A stretch of 64,000 nt of DNA from Punica granatum (Eukaryota; Streptophyta; Magnoliopsida; Myrtales; Lythraceae), in NCBI RefSeq assembly GCF_007655135.1, contig NC_045130.1, forward strand, positions 17,737,363 through 17,801,362, read 5' to 3'. Position numbers and translations under genes: made by a program. Below the pieces are notes generated by a model. It searched no databases. It was not told where the DNA came from and saw nothing but the letters and a program-made list of their open reading frames with translations. Positions 1 through 11,900 of the stretch are shown here, piece by piece. Within the stretch, counting starts at the first letter, position 1, and each line of letters begins with the position of its first letter.

Positions 1-586
1 GGTATATCGAAGTTTATACTTAAGTTCTGCTATCAAAGATTTTCCTTTTGGTCCTTTTTTATGGATATTTTGTGTTCAATTTGCTTCTGAGGTCAGAACA
101 TTATAGGGTTTTACTTGATTGTACCTGTTTATTTAGTGTTACCGGATGAAATTGCATCTAATGCTGCTCTTTTTTTTTTTCTTTTTTAAAATCATTATAC
201 AAAAGTTGTTTTCTTGGCTCCGTGTATTTAAGTCTATGGAGAAGCTGCAGTAAGTAGCCATTTGATTTGTTTGTCCCGGATAATCTCATTTCAGAAATTT
301 TTGAGAAACTGTATAAATTGTGGCGAAACTGAATGAAAGTTTGAAACCCATTTTTTAGGAGGAAAATTCTGGTCTTTTAAGTACTTTTGAAGGCACTTTG
401 AGTGTGTCTTTCATATGATGACATATTTGGACTGGAAAGCCTGTTGTTTATATTGTTCCCGTCACTAATTCTCTTTTTCCTCTTCGGTTCCTGTATTGGC
501 ATGTAATTCAGTGTGCTACCTTGGTGTAGTTTATTCTATGGTTCTGAATCTCCCTTGATCTTGATAAAGTAAGCTGGGGCTACGAT
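1..586 (+). other. PTEN2 upstream / 5' leader
   Basis: No gene is visible here apart from the presumed promoter and 5' untranslated region of the following PTEN2 gene. The stretch is T-rich, which would fit a leader intron, but I cannot place a transcription start or a leader splice site. The window may begin inside the transcribed region. Confidence 0.4.
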
Positions 587-3500
587 ATGGATAAGGAGTC
601 AGTTGATACATTGGGTCCATCCCCTGTTAGACCCATTGATGCACAGTCCACAAGGGCAACAGATGGCGCGCAGAATGATTCTCCACGAGAAGGCGCATCA
701 AAGCTGTCTGCTGCTGGCATATCATCGTGGGCAAAAAATTTGAAGATTCCGCAGTCTCTGTCAGTCACACAGGATGACTCACCAACTGGAAATGGTGGAA
801 AATCAACCTTTGCTCGATTCACTAGCGGAATAGGCTTGCGCTTGTCCCCAAGATCTCCCCCTTCTGATGATAGTCCAACTGAAACTTCGGAAGCACTGCC
901 CAGTTTCTTTGGTACAATCACTAAGGGATTGGTAGATTCCTCAAAAAATGCAGTAAAGGCAGTACAAGTCAAGGCTCGGCACGTTGTCTCTCAAAATAAA
1001 CGAAGATACCAGGTTGCATATTCTATCTATTCTCTGATCCATGCTCTTCAATCAAGTTCTTCTTAATTGTTTAACTTGCTTGACTATCTGTTTCTGTTAA
1101 CATGGTGGATGGGCTGTGAATTAAGTCTATTTTGTTTGCTGTCTTCTTACTGTACCAGACACCTATGTTCTCAGACAGTGCTTGAAACTTGTTTCCTGTA
1201 CTTTTAAATTTGGAGTTCTTTTTCAACCACTACGTTCGGTCATGAGTGTAGACTCTTGACCTGTTGAAACTTCCAGTCTATTATAACGAGCATGTTACTT
1301 TAAACCAGTGTGGATTGTGTCATCTTTCAGAATATCTATGCAGTTGTAAAGATGCTTTTTTCTTAACTAATTTTCTGTGTTAGACCAACTTTCAGCTTTG
1401 GAATTATATTCATCTGTCGATTCCGATGCAGTAAAAGCATTTCATATGGGCAATGCATCTGCAGTTACTCCTTGTATGTCATACCTTATACATCTGTGGA
1501 AGTCAAACCAGTAAAGTATATGGTGCTGTGACAAGTGAATGCTGGTTATTGACCACACTTGCTCTTTTCCAGGAAGGAGGATTTGATCTGGATATGACAT
1601 ACATCACAGAGAATATAATCGCTATGGGGTTCCCAGCTGGTGATATGAGCTCTGGCTTTTTTGGATATGTTGAGGTATTAAATAGTAAATGTGCAGAACA
1701 TGCGAATGTCTTACTATCAATTGATTTAATAATATTGAAATAGCTGTACATGCATACAGGGGTTATACCGAAACCATATGGAAGAAGTCATTAAGTTTTT
1801 TGAAACCAATCACAAGGTAACGATGATGCATCTGGACATTTGCCACCTCAGTTATTTATGATCAGTCATTCTTTTCAGTTCTTGATTATTGTACTTTTCC
1901 TACGTACAGATGGTGGATACTAAGACTTATAGACTGCTTTTACATTTATCTGAATTCTATTAATCTCTTTCTCCAGGGCAAGTACAAAGTTTACAATCTT
2001 TGTTCTGAGAGGTTGTACGATGCATCATTGTTTGAAGGAAAGGTGTGTTTTGTTTGTTTTGTTCAATCAATGAGATATCGGGATATATGGTTACTGATTA
2101 AAAGATGCAGTATTTTGGCCATTAACATCTTTAATAATATGAACTTTGGATATTGATTGTGTGAATAAAGCTGAAGTTTTGCCCATATATATTTTAGCTT
2201 GAAAGGAGTTGGATTTGATTATTCAAATATTCTTCAGGTCGCTTGTTTCCCATTCGACGACCATAATTGTCCGCCGATTCAGCTCATCATATCCTTTTGT
2301 CAAAGCGCTTATGCTTGGTTGAAGGAGGATATTGAGAATGTAGTGGTAGTTCACTGTAAGGCAGGAATGGCTAGGACTGGCCTAATGATTTCCAGCCTTC
2401 TTCTGTACTTAAAGGTACCCTTCTACAAATTTTGATAAATGGTTGCATGGATATCTTCTTCATGTTCACTCAACCACATTTTGGGTTCCTCATCATAAAT
2501 CTATTGAATAAATTTTTGCAGTTCTTCCCTACTGCTGAGGAATCCATGGACTACTACAACCAGAAAAGATGTGTTGATGGGAAAGGGCTTGTTTTGCCTA
2601 GTCAGATTGTAAGTTTGTTTTATCTTTCAGAGTTTACACTCCAAATCTCTGTTACATTCAACAGTCCCTTGGTATGATTGATTCATGGTTCATGTACTGT
2701 TTAAATTATTTCAGCGGTATGTGAAGTACTTTGAACGTGTCTTGACGTATTTCAGTGGAGAAAACCCACCTGGAAGGAGGTATGCTTCTGACATTCACTT
2801 TGGCTTCTTGTTTTCCAACCCCGGTCTTATGCCTTTTTGTCCGTCTGCAGGTGCCTGCTTAGGGGATTTCGGCTCCACAGGTGTCCTTACTGGATCAGAC
2901 CCTCCATAACTGTCTCTGATCATAATGGTATGTGGCAGCATCTGCGCATGCTCTAGTTCTTGAAAACACTCCAAAATCAAAGATAACTAGTGTTGGATTG
3001 CACCTCAGTAGATGTGTTTTTCAATTAAATTTTATTTCCTTGAAGAAAGAATTTGATGCATTTTGTTCAAGCAGGAAAAAAATTTAACACCTTCTGTTTT
3101 AACAGGATCTTTGTGATTATCATGGTGTAGACAGTGATTTCATCAGATTCGATGCTTAATTGTTTGTGATCCATTGAATTGCTTGCAATTTTGGGTTGTC
3201 AATTAATACTCTCCTTGGGCAGGTGTTCTCTTTTCCACGAAAAAGCATCCACGAACTAAGGACCTCTCGGTAGGTCTTACCAATTTTGATTTTTGTCAGT
3301 TGTATAATATTCACTGTTTTCATGGTGACACCGTCTTGTGCTTGTCGGGTTTATCTTTGCATTGCATCTTTTTTCTTGCAGCCTGAGGATTATTGGTTCT
3401 CTGCTCCAAAGAAGGGAGTTATGGTCTTTGCTCTGCCCGGGGAACCAGGTCTGGCTCAGTTGGCTGGGGATTTTAAAGTGCACTTCCATGATCGCCAAGG

Positions 3501-4571
3501 AGATTTCTGCTGGTTCGGTTCCTTCTTACTTGTGATCATTCTTCCATAATTACTATGGTATTCTAGAGTGAAGCATTCTTAATCAATTCGGTGTTTTCTT
3601 AATTTCCAGTTGGTTAAACACAACTTTTATGGAGAATAGAAAGATTCTGAACACTGGCGATCTTGATGGTTTTGACAAGGTAAGCTCCAAAATCTTCCAT
3701 CAGCTAAAAATTTAGATGCCCATTAAAGATGATGGGAAATTTTGCTATAGAGTCAATATAAAGTGCCTTGACAGTCTTGCCTTATTCTCTGTCAATGTTC
3801 CAATAGCTGCTGCAAGCTTTGACATTCAAAATGGGAAGAGATCAAAGAGCAGTTTTGGGATTGATTGAATTTTATTTACGAAAAAAATTCCAGTTTTCCA
3901 CTTTTTCCCTTTAAAGAGAAAGAAATGCAGTAAAATTAGCATCAGATTGCAGTCTATGAGGCGCGCTGGGTTGTAATTTGTCCTACTTAGGATCGAAGTA
4001 GTGTGTGTTTAGAGAGCCGAACAGACTTCTGTTACTAAGTCATCTGTGTTTTCTGTAGAGGAAACTGCCATCCCCAGGATTTCAGGTCGAGGTGGTGCTC
4101 GTGGACTACGATGAAACTGTTTCATCTCATGTGAACACCCAAACTGTTCCTCAGAATCCCAGTGGGAGCTCAGAAACTGCTTCAGCGCCTCCACCCGAAG
4201 AGAGAGAGGCTGCTCCTCAGACAAGCAAAGACGAGGGAAGCAATGATAAAGATGATGTTTTCTCAGACAGTGAGGCCGAGGAAGGCAGCACCTCAAAGAA
4301 CAAGCGAACCCAAACAACTTCTTCCGCCACAAATAGGACTGCCCCTCCTGCAACCTCGGCCCCTGAGACCGAGACCAAGAAAGATAAAGTGTCGAGCTTG
4401 ACGCACAAGACAGGACGAATGTCTCTTGGGAGCACAGATTCTGCTCAGCCTAGAACTGATGCTGCAGCCTTAGACCACAAGCTCTCAAGCTCAGAGAGCG
4501 ACTTTAAGGCAATGGCTGCTGATGCCTCTGTATTCACGTTCGGTGACGAGGAGGACTACGAGAGCGACTGA
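587..4571 (+). CDS. PTEN2: PTEN2-type dual-specificity phosphoinositide phosphatase, 12 coding exons
   Basis: Coding exons read as 587-1012, 1573-1674, 1760-1816, 1977-2042, 2238-2414, 2522-2608, 2715-2779, 2851-2927, 3223-3269, 3382-3512, 3610-3679 and 4059-4571. All junctions are GT-AG and keep frame, giving about 605 residues, close to the roughly 610 of Arabidopsis PTEN2A. Residues 1-142 form the Ser/Pro-rich N-terminal extension typical of plant PTEN2. The phosphatase domain follows (about 143-330) with the P-loop HCKAGMARTG at 256-265, catalytic Cys257 and Arg263. The C2 domain starts near CLLRGFRLHRCPYW (about 327-445). An acidic Ser/Thr-rich tail ends in FGDEEDYESD. In the family these enzymes remove 3-phosphates from phosphoinositides and can bind phosphatidic acid; here that is inferred from homology. 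Relative to animal PTEN the P-loop Lys-Gly is Met-Ala, as in plant PTEN2. The ATG is chosen because it opens the conserved N-terminal exon and runs in frame to the splice donor. Confidence 0.95.
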
Positions 4572-5808
4572 ACACGTGAGGCCATCCTCTGTTGTAGGGA
4601 TCTGTTTCTGCAGCTCTGTAAATTAATGGCTTGTAAGCTGCAAATTCCAAATATTGCTTGTGAAGGATGATTTCGATTTATATGTTGAATTTGTGGCATA
4701 TCAGGTTCGGGGCTTATTGTTTATTCCTGTAAGTAAAAAGAAATCACACTTGAAATTTCGTTGTAGCCTACCGAGTTTAATGGGAATTGACGTTTGTTCA
4801 TTGTTACGTGTACATATTTCCAAGCAACTAAACGACAATTTAGGGGTCTAATCCTATCTGATGATTATTTCTTGTGAGTTTCTCTTCAATCCTCACAGAA
4901 TTATCCTAAAACTAATTCAGTACCAACGCTTGGGAAAATCAACGATGCTACATTTTGGACGCGATCAGTGACAACAGTTTGAATTACAGACAGATCAAGT
5001 GATCAGTTACATTTGAAAGCCGAAAGAATTTGAGGATTTGCTAAGAGGAGGATGACGATGAATAGTGTACAAACTAGCCTAATTGTCATTGATTGCCAAG
5101 TTGGAGGTTTGTGGTTGTTTGGATTTGCGGGTTATGCTGTGTTTGGCTTATGGAAGACCATGTATAGAAATTCTTCATAACCCTCCATAACCCATCCCTC
5201 TATACCCATCATAATTCTCAATCCAAATTAGTTGTTAAGGGGGTAAATAAATCATTTGGCATGGCGTTATTTCCATGCCCATTAAGTGAGGTTGCCTTTA
5301 TAGGTGGAGGCCATATATATAAGGATTCAAAGAGAGTGATTTCTCTCATTATTAAATTTTTACTCTCTTTTTTCCCCTCATATTGCTCTTTTCTTTTTCT
5401 TTTTACTTTTCTTTCCCCTTATGCAAAGAGAATAAATAACTAGTGGTTGTTTTTGTTGTTTGTGGGTGAGTCAAAGGTATCACGCAAGCATAATGGATTT
5501 TGATTTTCCTTTTTTTTTTCCCCAACACTTTAGGTGGACTTTCTTTTGGTTTGGTCAATATGGGCATGTGACTGTGAGGGATGTCATTATTGTGTTGAGA
5601 TTGACGAAAGGAGGATTCTGTTCAATCCTCCCATGTCAAAAAAGAAGGCCCTCTCCATTTTCCACCACTTGATCTTTTCTTGTCTAGCCTCCTGTCCAGT
5701 TAAAAAAGAAAAAAAAAGTGAAAGGACGAAAATGTAAATAATAATTCAGATAGATTTCAGAACCAACCACCTTTGTTTTATTTGCTAGCTATCATGAAGC
5801 AGGCAGTT
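4572..5808. other. PTEN2 3' region and AT-rich spacer
   Basis: The first part is the presumed 3' untranslated region of PTEN2; I see no canonical AATAAA close to the stop. The rest (about 4900-5800) is AT-rich, with poly-pyrimidine runs around 5370-5420 and 5505-5525. No convincing gene is present; short open frames here lack family features. Confidence 0.5.
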
Positions 5809-5817
5809 TAAATAATA

Positions 5818-5925
5818 GAGTTAAATGCACTTTACCTCCTGATCTATGAGGAGAGTTTGAGTTTACCACCCGACTTACAAAATTTTGCAGAACACCTCCC
5901 GACCTTTCTGAAAAATAAGTAAAGT
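5818..5925 (+). repeat. MULE-1 left terminal inverted repeat
   Basis: About 100 bp matching, in inverse orientation, the segment ending at 15606. Shared blocks include GAGTTAAAT, CTATGAGGAGAGTTTG and GCAGAACAC. The inner boundary is fuzzy. Confidence 0.88.
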
Positions 5926-7120
5926 GCCCCCTCAACTAAATTTTGATCAAAATTCCAGCCAAAAAAGGATCACATGCCACTCACATGTTAAATTAAAAGG
6001 GTAAAATTGTCTCCATAAATTAATTACCTGGAAGGAAAAAAAAAAGGAAAAAATCATCTGAACCAGAGAGCAATTAGGGCTCTTTCTCCCCCATCTGCGC
6101 CTTCTCCCCCACCTGCACGCTCTACCCAAGGATTCCTCTCCGGTCTCCTACCAAGCTCCAGTGTGACAGAGGCGGCCTATCTCCTCGGGGCAACCCATCT
6201 CCTCGACCGGAATTCACTGCAGATAGCGGCTGCCGTATCTCTTGTGCCATTTTCGGCAATTGCTCTCGCAAACAAGAGCAGATCTGGTGCAAACCAAAAT
6301 CTGACGCAAACCGAAACCCACCCCCCCCTAGCAGCCACGGAAAACTTCGGTGGGTGTCCAATTTTCCCAATTTCATTTCGCGATTTGATATGGTGGAGAA
6401 GAATGTTGAATCTAAATCAAAGAGAGTTATTCCTCTCCAGTATTCCACAGACGATATCGATGACTCTACTGTTTGACCCATCTCTCTGACTCTACTAACT
6501 AATTACATTATAATGGCTCAATAATTCATTTATTGAAAAACAGGAAGGCATATTTACTGAGTTCTTCGCGATGGGTTGGAAGTTAAGAGAGGGAAACCAT
6601 GAAAAATCACCTCCAGAATATGGTTAGTTTAATCTTCTTGAAGTTTCTCTTTTTTGTGGAATGGAAGATAAGACTGAGAGAGAATATGTATCTTCATTAT
6701 ATAAAAAAGAACAACGAAGTTTGTGGTCCTACAAGTTTCGAAAACAAAGTAGAAAAAAGGGTTTTGTTGCTTTTTTTATTACTTGTCATGGTCATTGAAA
6801 AAGACAATGTGCAATTTTTTTTTATTGCCATGGTCATTGAAATGGACAATGTACCTCTACTGTTATATGCATTTGTTTTGGTTGTTATATGGGGGATTCT
6901 GACATGTTTTTATTTTATTCATTACTTTGTTATTGTTTTACCTTTACTATAATATGAAAAAGAAGAAAGACACTGACTAATATGTTCTTGTTAAAATTGT
7001 TTTTATTTAATTCCTTACATTTTCATTCTTTTCATTTGATTTTTCTTAGTTATTTTCATATATTGAACTGTTACTTTATGAATTTTTGCAAGGGATAACA
7101 ACGACTACTTCAGCATTAAG
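5926..7120 (+). other. MULE-1 5' internal region
   Basis: Non-coding or leader part of the MULE. It contains a GC-richer, pyrimidine-rich block at about 6060-6360 that stands out from the AT-rich surroundings. Open frames there (both strands, about 110-120 codons) show no recognisable domain. The block could be a transposon leader exon or captured host sequence. The remainder (6500-7100) is AT-rich. Confidence 0.35.
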
Positions 7121-7513
7121 ATGCACCATTTTGGTTAGTTTTATAACATTAACTACTCTAGGCGCTATGTTGGGGGAGAAGTCAACTACTTTGACTATTG
7201 TAAGGGTGATGAGATGTCTATGATAGAAATTCATGATATGGCCAAAAAAGTTAGAGTAACAGAATCTCCTGCTTTTTACTTTAGTAGGAAAGGGGCAAAT
7301 AATTGCAATGCTTTACAGCTTATGCAATATGACCATGATGTAATGAAATTGCCTTACCTTGCTGATCCAGAGAGGGTTGTTGGGATTTTTATTGAGCATC
7401 AAAAGGTAGATAATAATATTAGTGAGGGTGCATCTGATTTGAAGAGTTGTCATGCTAGTTTTTCTAAGTTATATGGACCTATTGCTGCTGAAGAAATTAA
7501 TCTAGAAGTTAAT
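7121..7513 (+). pseudogene. MULE transposase N-terminal part (PB1-like region), broken
   Basis: Reading from the ATG at 7121 gives a product resembling the N-terminal PB1-like region of plant MULE transposases, with the segment RYVGGEVNYFDYC and then MSMIEIHDMAKK. A TAG interrupts the frame at 7136-7138. The frame stays open from the next Met (7214) to codon AAT at 7511-7513, where the gypsy LTR begins. Reading resumes in the same frame at 14230, after the target duplication, which shows the retrotransposon landed inside this coding exon. It is not functional as it stands. Confidence 0.75.
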
Positions 7514-8202
7514 TGATGCGGACCTCACGAAGGATTATGAAACCCGACGACCAAGTTGAATCAATTCCCAGATCGCCAAACACAGATTTAGATCAAACGG
7601 ATTATTGACCCGTTGTTTATAGAGAAACAAGAACCAACAATATCAAGACAAGGATTATTGACCCGTTGTTTATGAAGAAACAAGAACCAATAATATCAAA
7701 GTGTACCGAATAATCACAAGCTGTCACATTTGTTCGTTCGAAGGAGTTCAATGAAGAACAAAGGAGAAAATCTCATCAAAATACCAGAATAGTCTACCTA
7801 TGATCAACTATTCAGCCTTCTTTATATAAGCCCAGGAGAAACTGGAAACTAATAAACTAGGCAACTGGAATAACCTTAGTTTTCTAAAGCCAGAAATAAC
7901 AAAAGAAACTAAATAAAGGCTATCTAGAATAGTTGGCAGTCTTTTATTCCATCTTCAGCATCTCATGGCAAGTCAGTTGAATAAAGGCTTTTGAAGACCC
8001 AATTGAGTTAGACTCCTCTTAGCCCAAAAAGCCCATCAGCAAGCTCTTCATAGCTTGTTAGATTTGTTTGGCATTTGCCCGTGTGATTGGCCCACTCGGA
8101 ACATGCAAGCCTCCAAGATCTTATACTTCAGCTCCCTCTTCACGAGTCCGACTTCCAAGATTGTGTGCATAAGCCTCATTGTCATGCCCATGATCTTCAT
8201 CA
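7514..8202 (-). repeat. 3' LTR of gypsy element 1
   Basis: Begins TGATGCGGACCTCACGAA and ends CTTCATCA on the plus strand. It matches 13537-14224 along its length. It contains an internal tandem repeat with a 53-bp period (unit starting at 7599 and again at 7652: GGATTATTGACCCGTTGTTT). Confidence 0.93.
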
Positions 8203-9293
8203 TTCTCCCGCTTTTCAAAAGGATTCGTCCTCGAATCGAAACCTACATCAATCGGAGAAAGATCAGAAACATTAAAAGTTGGGCTAACATTATACTCACC
8301 TGGTAAATCTATTTTGTAAGCATTATCATTTATCTTGGCTACGACTTGGAATGGTCCAATTCCTCGTGGACTCAATTTGGATTTCCGTTGGTTTGGAAAT
8401 CTTTCCTTCCTCATATGAAACCACATCCAATCTCCTGGTTCAAAAATCACTTTATTCCGTCCCTTGTTGGCACGTTCAACATATTGTTTATTCTTCTTCA
8501 AGATATGTTGCATCGCTTCTTCATGAATCTTTTTCACCATATTTGCCTTTTTCTTTTCGTCAAGACTAGAAATCTCACTCATAGGCAAATGGATTAGATT
8601 CAGAGGTGTTAATGGATTAAAACCATATACAATCTGAAATGGTGAGAAGTTAGTAGAATAATGTACTGTACGATTATAAGCAAACTCAATAAATGGTATG
8701 CAATCTTCCCAAGACTTCAAATTCCTTTTTATGACTGTACGAAGAAGAGTGGACAATGTCCTATTAACCACCTCGGTTTGCCCATCCGTTTGGGGATGAC
8801 AAGTAGTTAAAAACAACAATTTAGTTTCTAACTTTCCCCATAAGACGCGCCAAAAATGACTCAAGAACTTAGCATCCCGATCACTAACTATGGTCTTAGG
8901 TATCCCATGCAATCGCACTACCTCCCTAAAGAACAAATCAGCAATATGTGTGGCATCATCAGTTTTGCGGCATGGAATAAAATGAGCCATCTTAGAAAAT
9001 CGATCCACAACTACGAAAATGGAATCTCGTCCTTTATTAGACCTAGGAAATTCTATGATGAAATTCATGGATATATCAATACAAGGGTCATTAGGAACAG
9101 GTAAAGGCATATACATTCCATGGGGTTTGACTGTTGATTTCGCATTCTTACAAGTAACACATTTAGAGCAAATTCTCTTCACATCTCTCTTCATATGCGG
9201 CCAAAAGAAATGTTCTCTCAAAAATGTCTTAACTACCCCGAAATGACCCATAAAACCTCCCCCATGCGACTCAAGCACAAGTAATTCACGCAT
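8121..9293 (-). pseudogene. gypsy element 1 integrase
   Basis: A 390-codon open frame with an H-H-C-C zinc region ([18 protein letters not shown], then CSKCVTC), a catalytic core with aspartates in [12 protein letters not shown] and [12 protein letters not shown] and the glutamate in DGQTEVVNR, and a C-terminal domain including [19 protein letters not shown]. The last 27 codons or so lie inside the 3' LTR (below 8202). A TAG at 9352-9354 separates it from the reverse transcriptase frame. It would splice cDNA into target DNA if intact. I see no clear chromodomain; the tail is acidic and more like the CRM-type C-terminal motif. Confidence 0.85.
8203..8220 (-). other. polypurine tract of gypsy element 1
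   Basis: On the minus strand the bases just before the 3' LTR read TTTTGAAAAGCGGGAGAA, a purine-rich run abutting the LTR start TGATGAAG. This is the expected place for the plus-strand primer. Confidence 0.75.
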
Positions 9294-9353
9294 AGAAGAA
9301 TTAGGAATGCATAGCTTATTCTCCCTAAATAAAAATTCGTCATGCTTATAGAA

Positions 9354-10885
9354 CTAACCAAATGCACCCTTTTCACATGCACTATATATAGCACCAAAGT
9401 CAGAATCTTGCATATTCAACTCATTAAGATGTTCAAACCCAAGAAATTTAGCATTTAGAGTAGAGATAAGTACATATCTCCGTGATAATGCATTAGCTAC
9501 CACGTTTTCCTTTCCTTGCTTGTATTGAATCACGTATGGAAGCATCTCTATGAATTCGACCCACTTGGCATGTCTCCGATTCAGCTTGTTTTGCCCTTTC
9601 AAATGCTTTAATGATTCGTGGTCCGTGTGTATGACAAATTCCTTCGACCACAAGTAGTGCTGCCACATCTCCAAAGCACGGACCAAAGCATAGAGTTCCT
9701 TGTCATATGTAGAATAATTCAAAGCGGCTCCACTTAGCTTCTCACTAAAGTAGGCAATCGGTCGTTTTTCTTGCATCAAAACAGTACCTATACCAATCCC
9801 GGAAGTATCACATTCAATCTCGAAAGTTTTCGAAAAATCAGGTAAAACCAATAAAGGTGCAGAACAAAGCCTTTCCTTAATCAAATTAAATGCTTGCTCT
9901 TGCTCTACTCCCCATTTGAAACCTATATCTTTCTTAACCACTTCCGTCAATGGAGCGGCCAAAATACTGAAATCCCTCACAAATCGCCTATAAAAACTGG
10001 CTAGACCGTGAAAACTTCTTACCTCGGTTACGGATTTCGGCGTCGGCCAATCCTTAATTGCTTTCACCTTTTTCTCATCAACCTGAATACCCTTGGAACT
10101 AACAACAAATCCCAAAAACACAACTCGATCCATGCAAAATGTACATTTCTTCAAGTTAGCATATAATTTTTCATGTCTCAATGCCTGAAGCACGTATCGC
10201 AAATGATGAATATGATCCTTCAAGCTCTTACTATACACCAAGATATCATCAAAATATACAACAACGAATTTTCCAATGAAAGCATGCAAAACATGATTCA
10301 TGAGCCTCATGAAAGTACTAGGCGCATTAGTTAATCCGAATGGCATAACTAACCACTCATACAAGCCATGTTTTATTTTGAAAGTCGTTTTCCACTCATC
10401 ACCATCTTTCATCCTAATCTGATGGTATCGGCTTTTCAAATCTATTTTTGTAAATAAAGTGGAATCGTGCAATTCATCCAACATATCATCTAATCGAGGA
10501 ATGGGATGTCGATACTTTACTGTGATTTTGTTATAGCACGGCAATCAACACACATTCTCCAAGTACCATCTTTCTTTGGCACCAGCAACTCCGGGACCAC
10601 ACAAGGACTCATGCTCTCACGCACATGCCCTTTAGCTAAAAGCTTGTCCACTTGCCTTTGAAGTTCCTTTGTCTCCTCCGGATTACTTCGATATGCTGGC
10701 CGATTCGGAATTGCGACTCTTGGCACAAAGTCGATTTGATACTCTATTCCCCTTATTGGTGGCAAACGATTGGGTAACTCCGTGGGAAAGACATCTCCAA
10801 ACTCCTGCAAAAGAGAGGTAACACAACTTGGCAAAGAAGAATTAAGGTCAGAGAAATAAGCCTCCTTGTAAACAAACAAGATCAT
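9354..10885 (-). pseudogene. gypsy element 1 reverse transcriptase and RNase H
   Basis: Two overlapping frames (10885-10517 and 10544-9354) together cover the pol start ([17 protein letters not shown]), reverse transcriptase with the polymerase motif [11 protein letters not shown], and RNase H ([16 protein letters not shown], then [13 protein letters not shown]). A frameshift near 10520-10545 and a stop at 9354 break it. The motif set and its placement before integrase identify Ty3/gypsy pol. Confidence 0.88.
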
Positions 10886-11060
10886 TGGGCGATTAGTTTT
10901 GAATGCACTATTGATCTCTCTTTCTTTTGTATAGAAAATTCATTTTTTTTTTATCTTTTTCTCTCAACTAACTCTTTCCTCTCATCTATAGCTGAACTTT
11001 TTTTCTTTTTACTCTCCCGAATTTCTTCCTCTAGTCTTACCGGTTTCCTCTCTCACTTGC

Positions 11061-11900
11061 TCACTCTTTTTTTTTTCTTTCAATCTCAGCTTCTACCTCA
11101 CTTTTCTCACAAATTGATCTTTTGATTCGGAGCTGATCCTCATACACCTGATAATGTGTCAATGGAACAAGTGTCACCTTTCTACCATCCTTGACAAAAG
11201 AGTATCGATTCTTATACCCATCATGTATTGCTTGTCTATCGAACTGCCATGTCCTCCCAAGCAACATATGACTAGCATGCATGGGCACTACATCACAAAG
11301 AACTTCATCCTTGTATCTCCCAATTGTAAAGGAAACCAGAACTTGCTTGTTCACCTTCATTTCTCCACTTTCATTCAACCATTGCAGCTTATATGGCCTA
11401 GGATGCTTCAATGTACGCAATCCCAACTTGTCAACAAGTAATTTACTAGCCACATTCACACAGCTACCCCCGTCAATGATCAAACTACATACCCGATCCT
11501 TCACTTGGCATCTAGTGTGGAATATATTTTCCCTTTGCACATCATCTTTCTCTTCTTCCTTAATTTGTACATTAAGTGCTCGCTTGATTACTAAGGCATT
11601 CCCCTCAGCAGCATATTCATAATCACTACTAGAATCATCTTGTGTTAGCATTGAATCATTTTCCTCCTCTTCAATTTCAATTTCCCCACTATCCAGCATG
11701 ATCATTGCCATTTTATTTAGACATTGAAAAGCAATATGCCCAGACCCCAAACACCAAAAACATTTTATATCTCTATTCTTTTGAGGTTGGGATGTAGAGT
11801 TACCTCTCTCCTTGTTGTCCCCTTGGCTCTTGCACATGCTTCTTTCAGCATTCGATTTCTCTCTACTGGTCTTGAGCTGGCACCTCATTTTGACTTCCAA
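11061..11900 (-). pseudogene. gypsy element 1 zinc knuckle and aspartic protease
   Basis: The frame contains a CCHC nucleocapsid knuckle (CFWCLGSGHIAFQC, spacing C-x2-C-x4-H-x4-C) followed by a retropepsin-like domain with LIIDGGSCVNVAS and HMLLGRTWQFDRQ. It is frameshifted relative to the gag frame just upstream and to the pol frame downstream. The gap at 10886-11060 is low-complexity, T-rich on the plus strand. Confidence 0.82.

Noticed and set aside
4009..4435. Minus-strand and alternate-frame ORFs over the last PTEN2 exon
   Set aside because: Shadows of the real PTEN2 exon, which is supported by homology and in-frame splicing.
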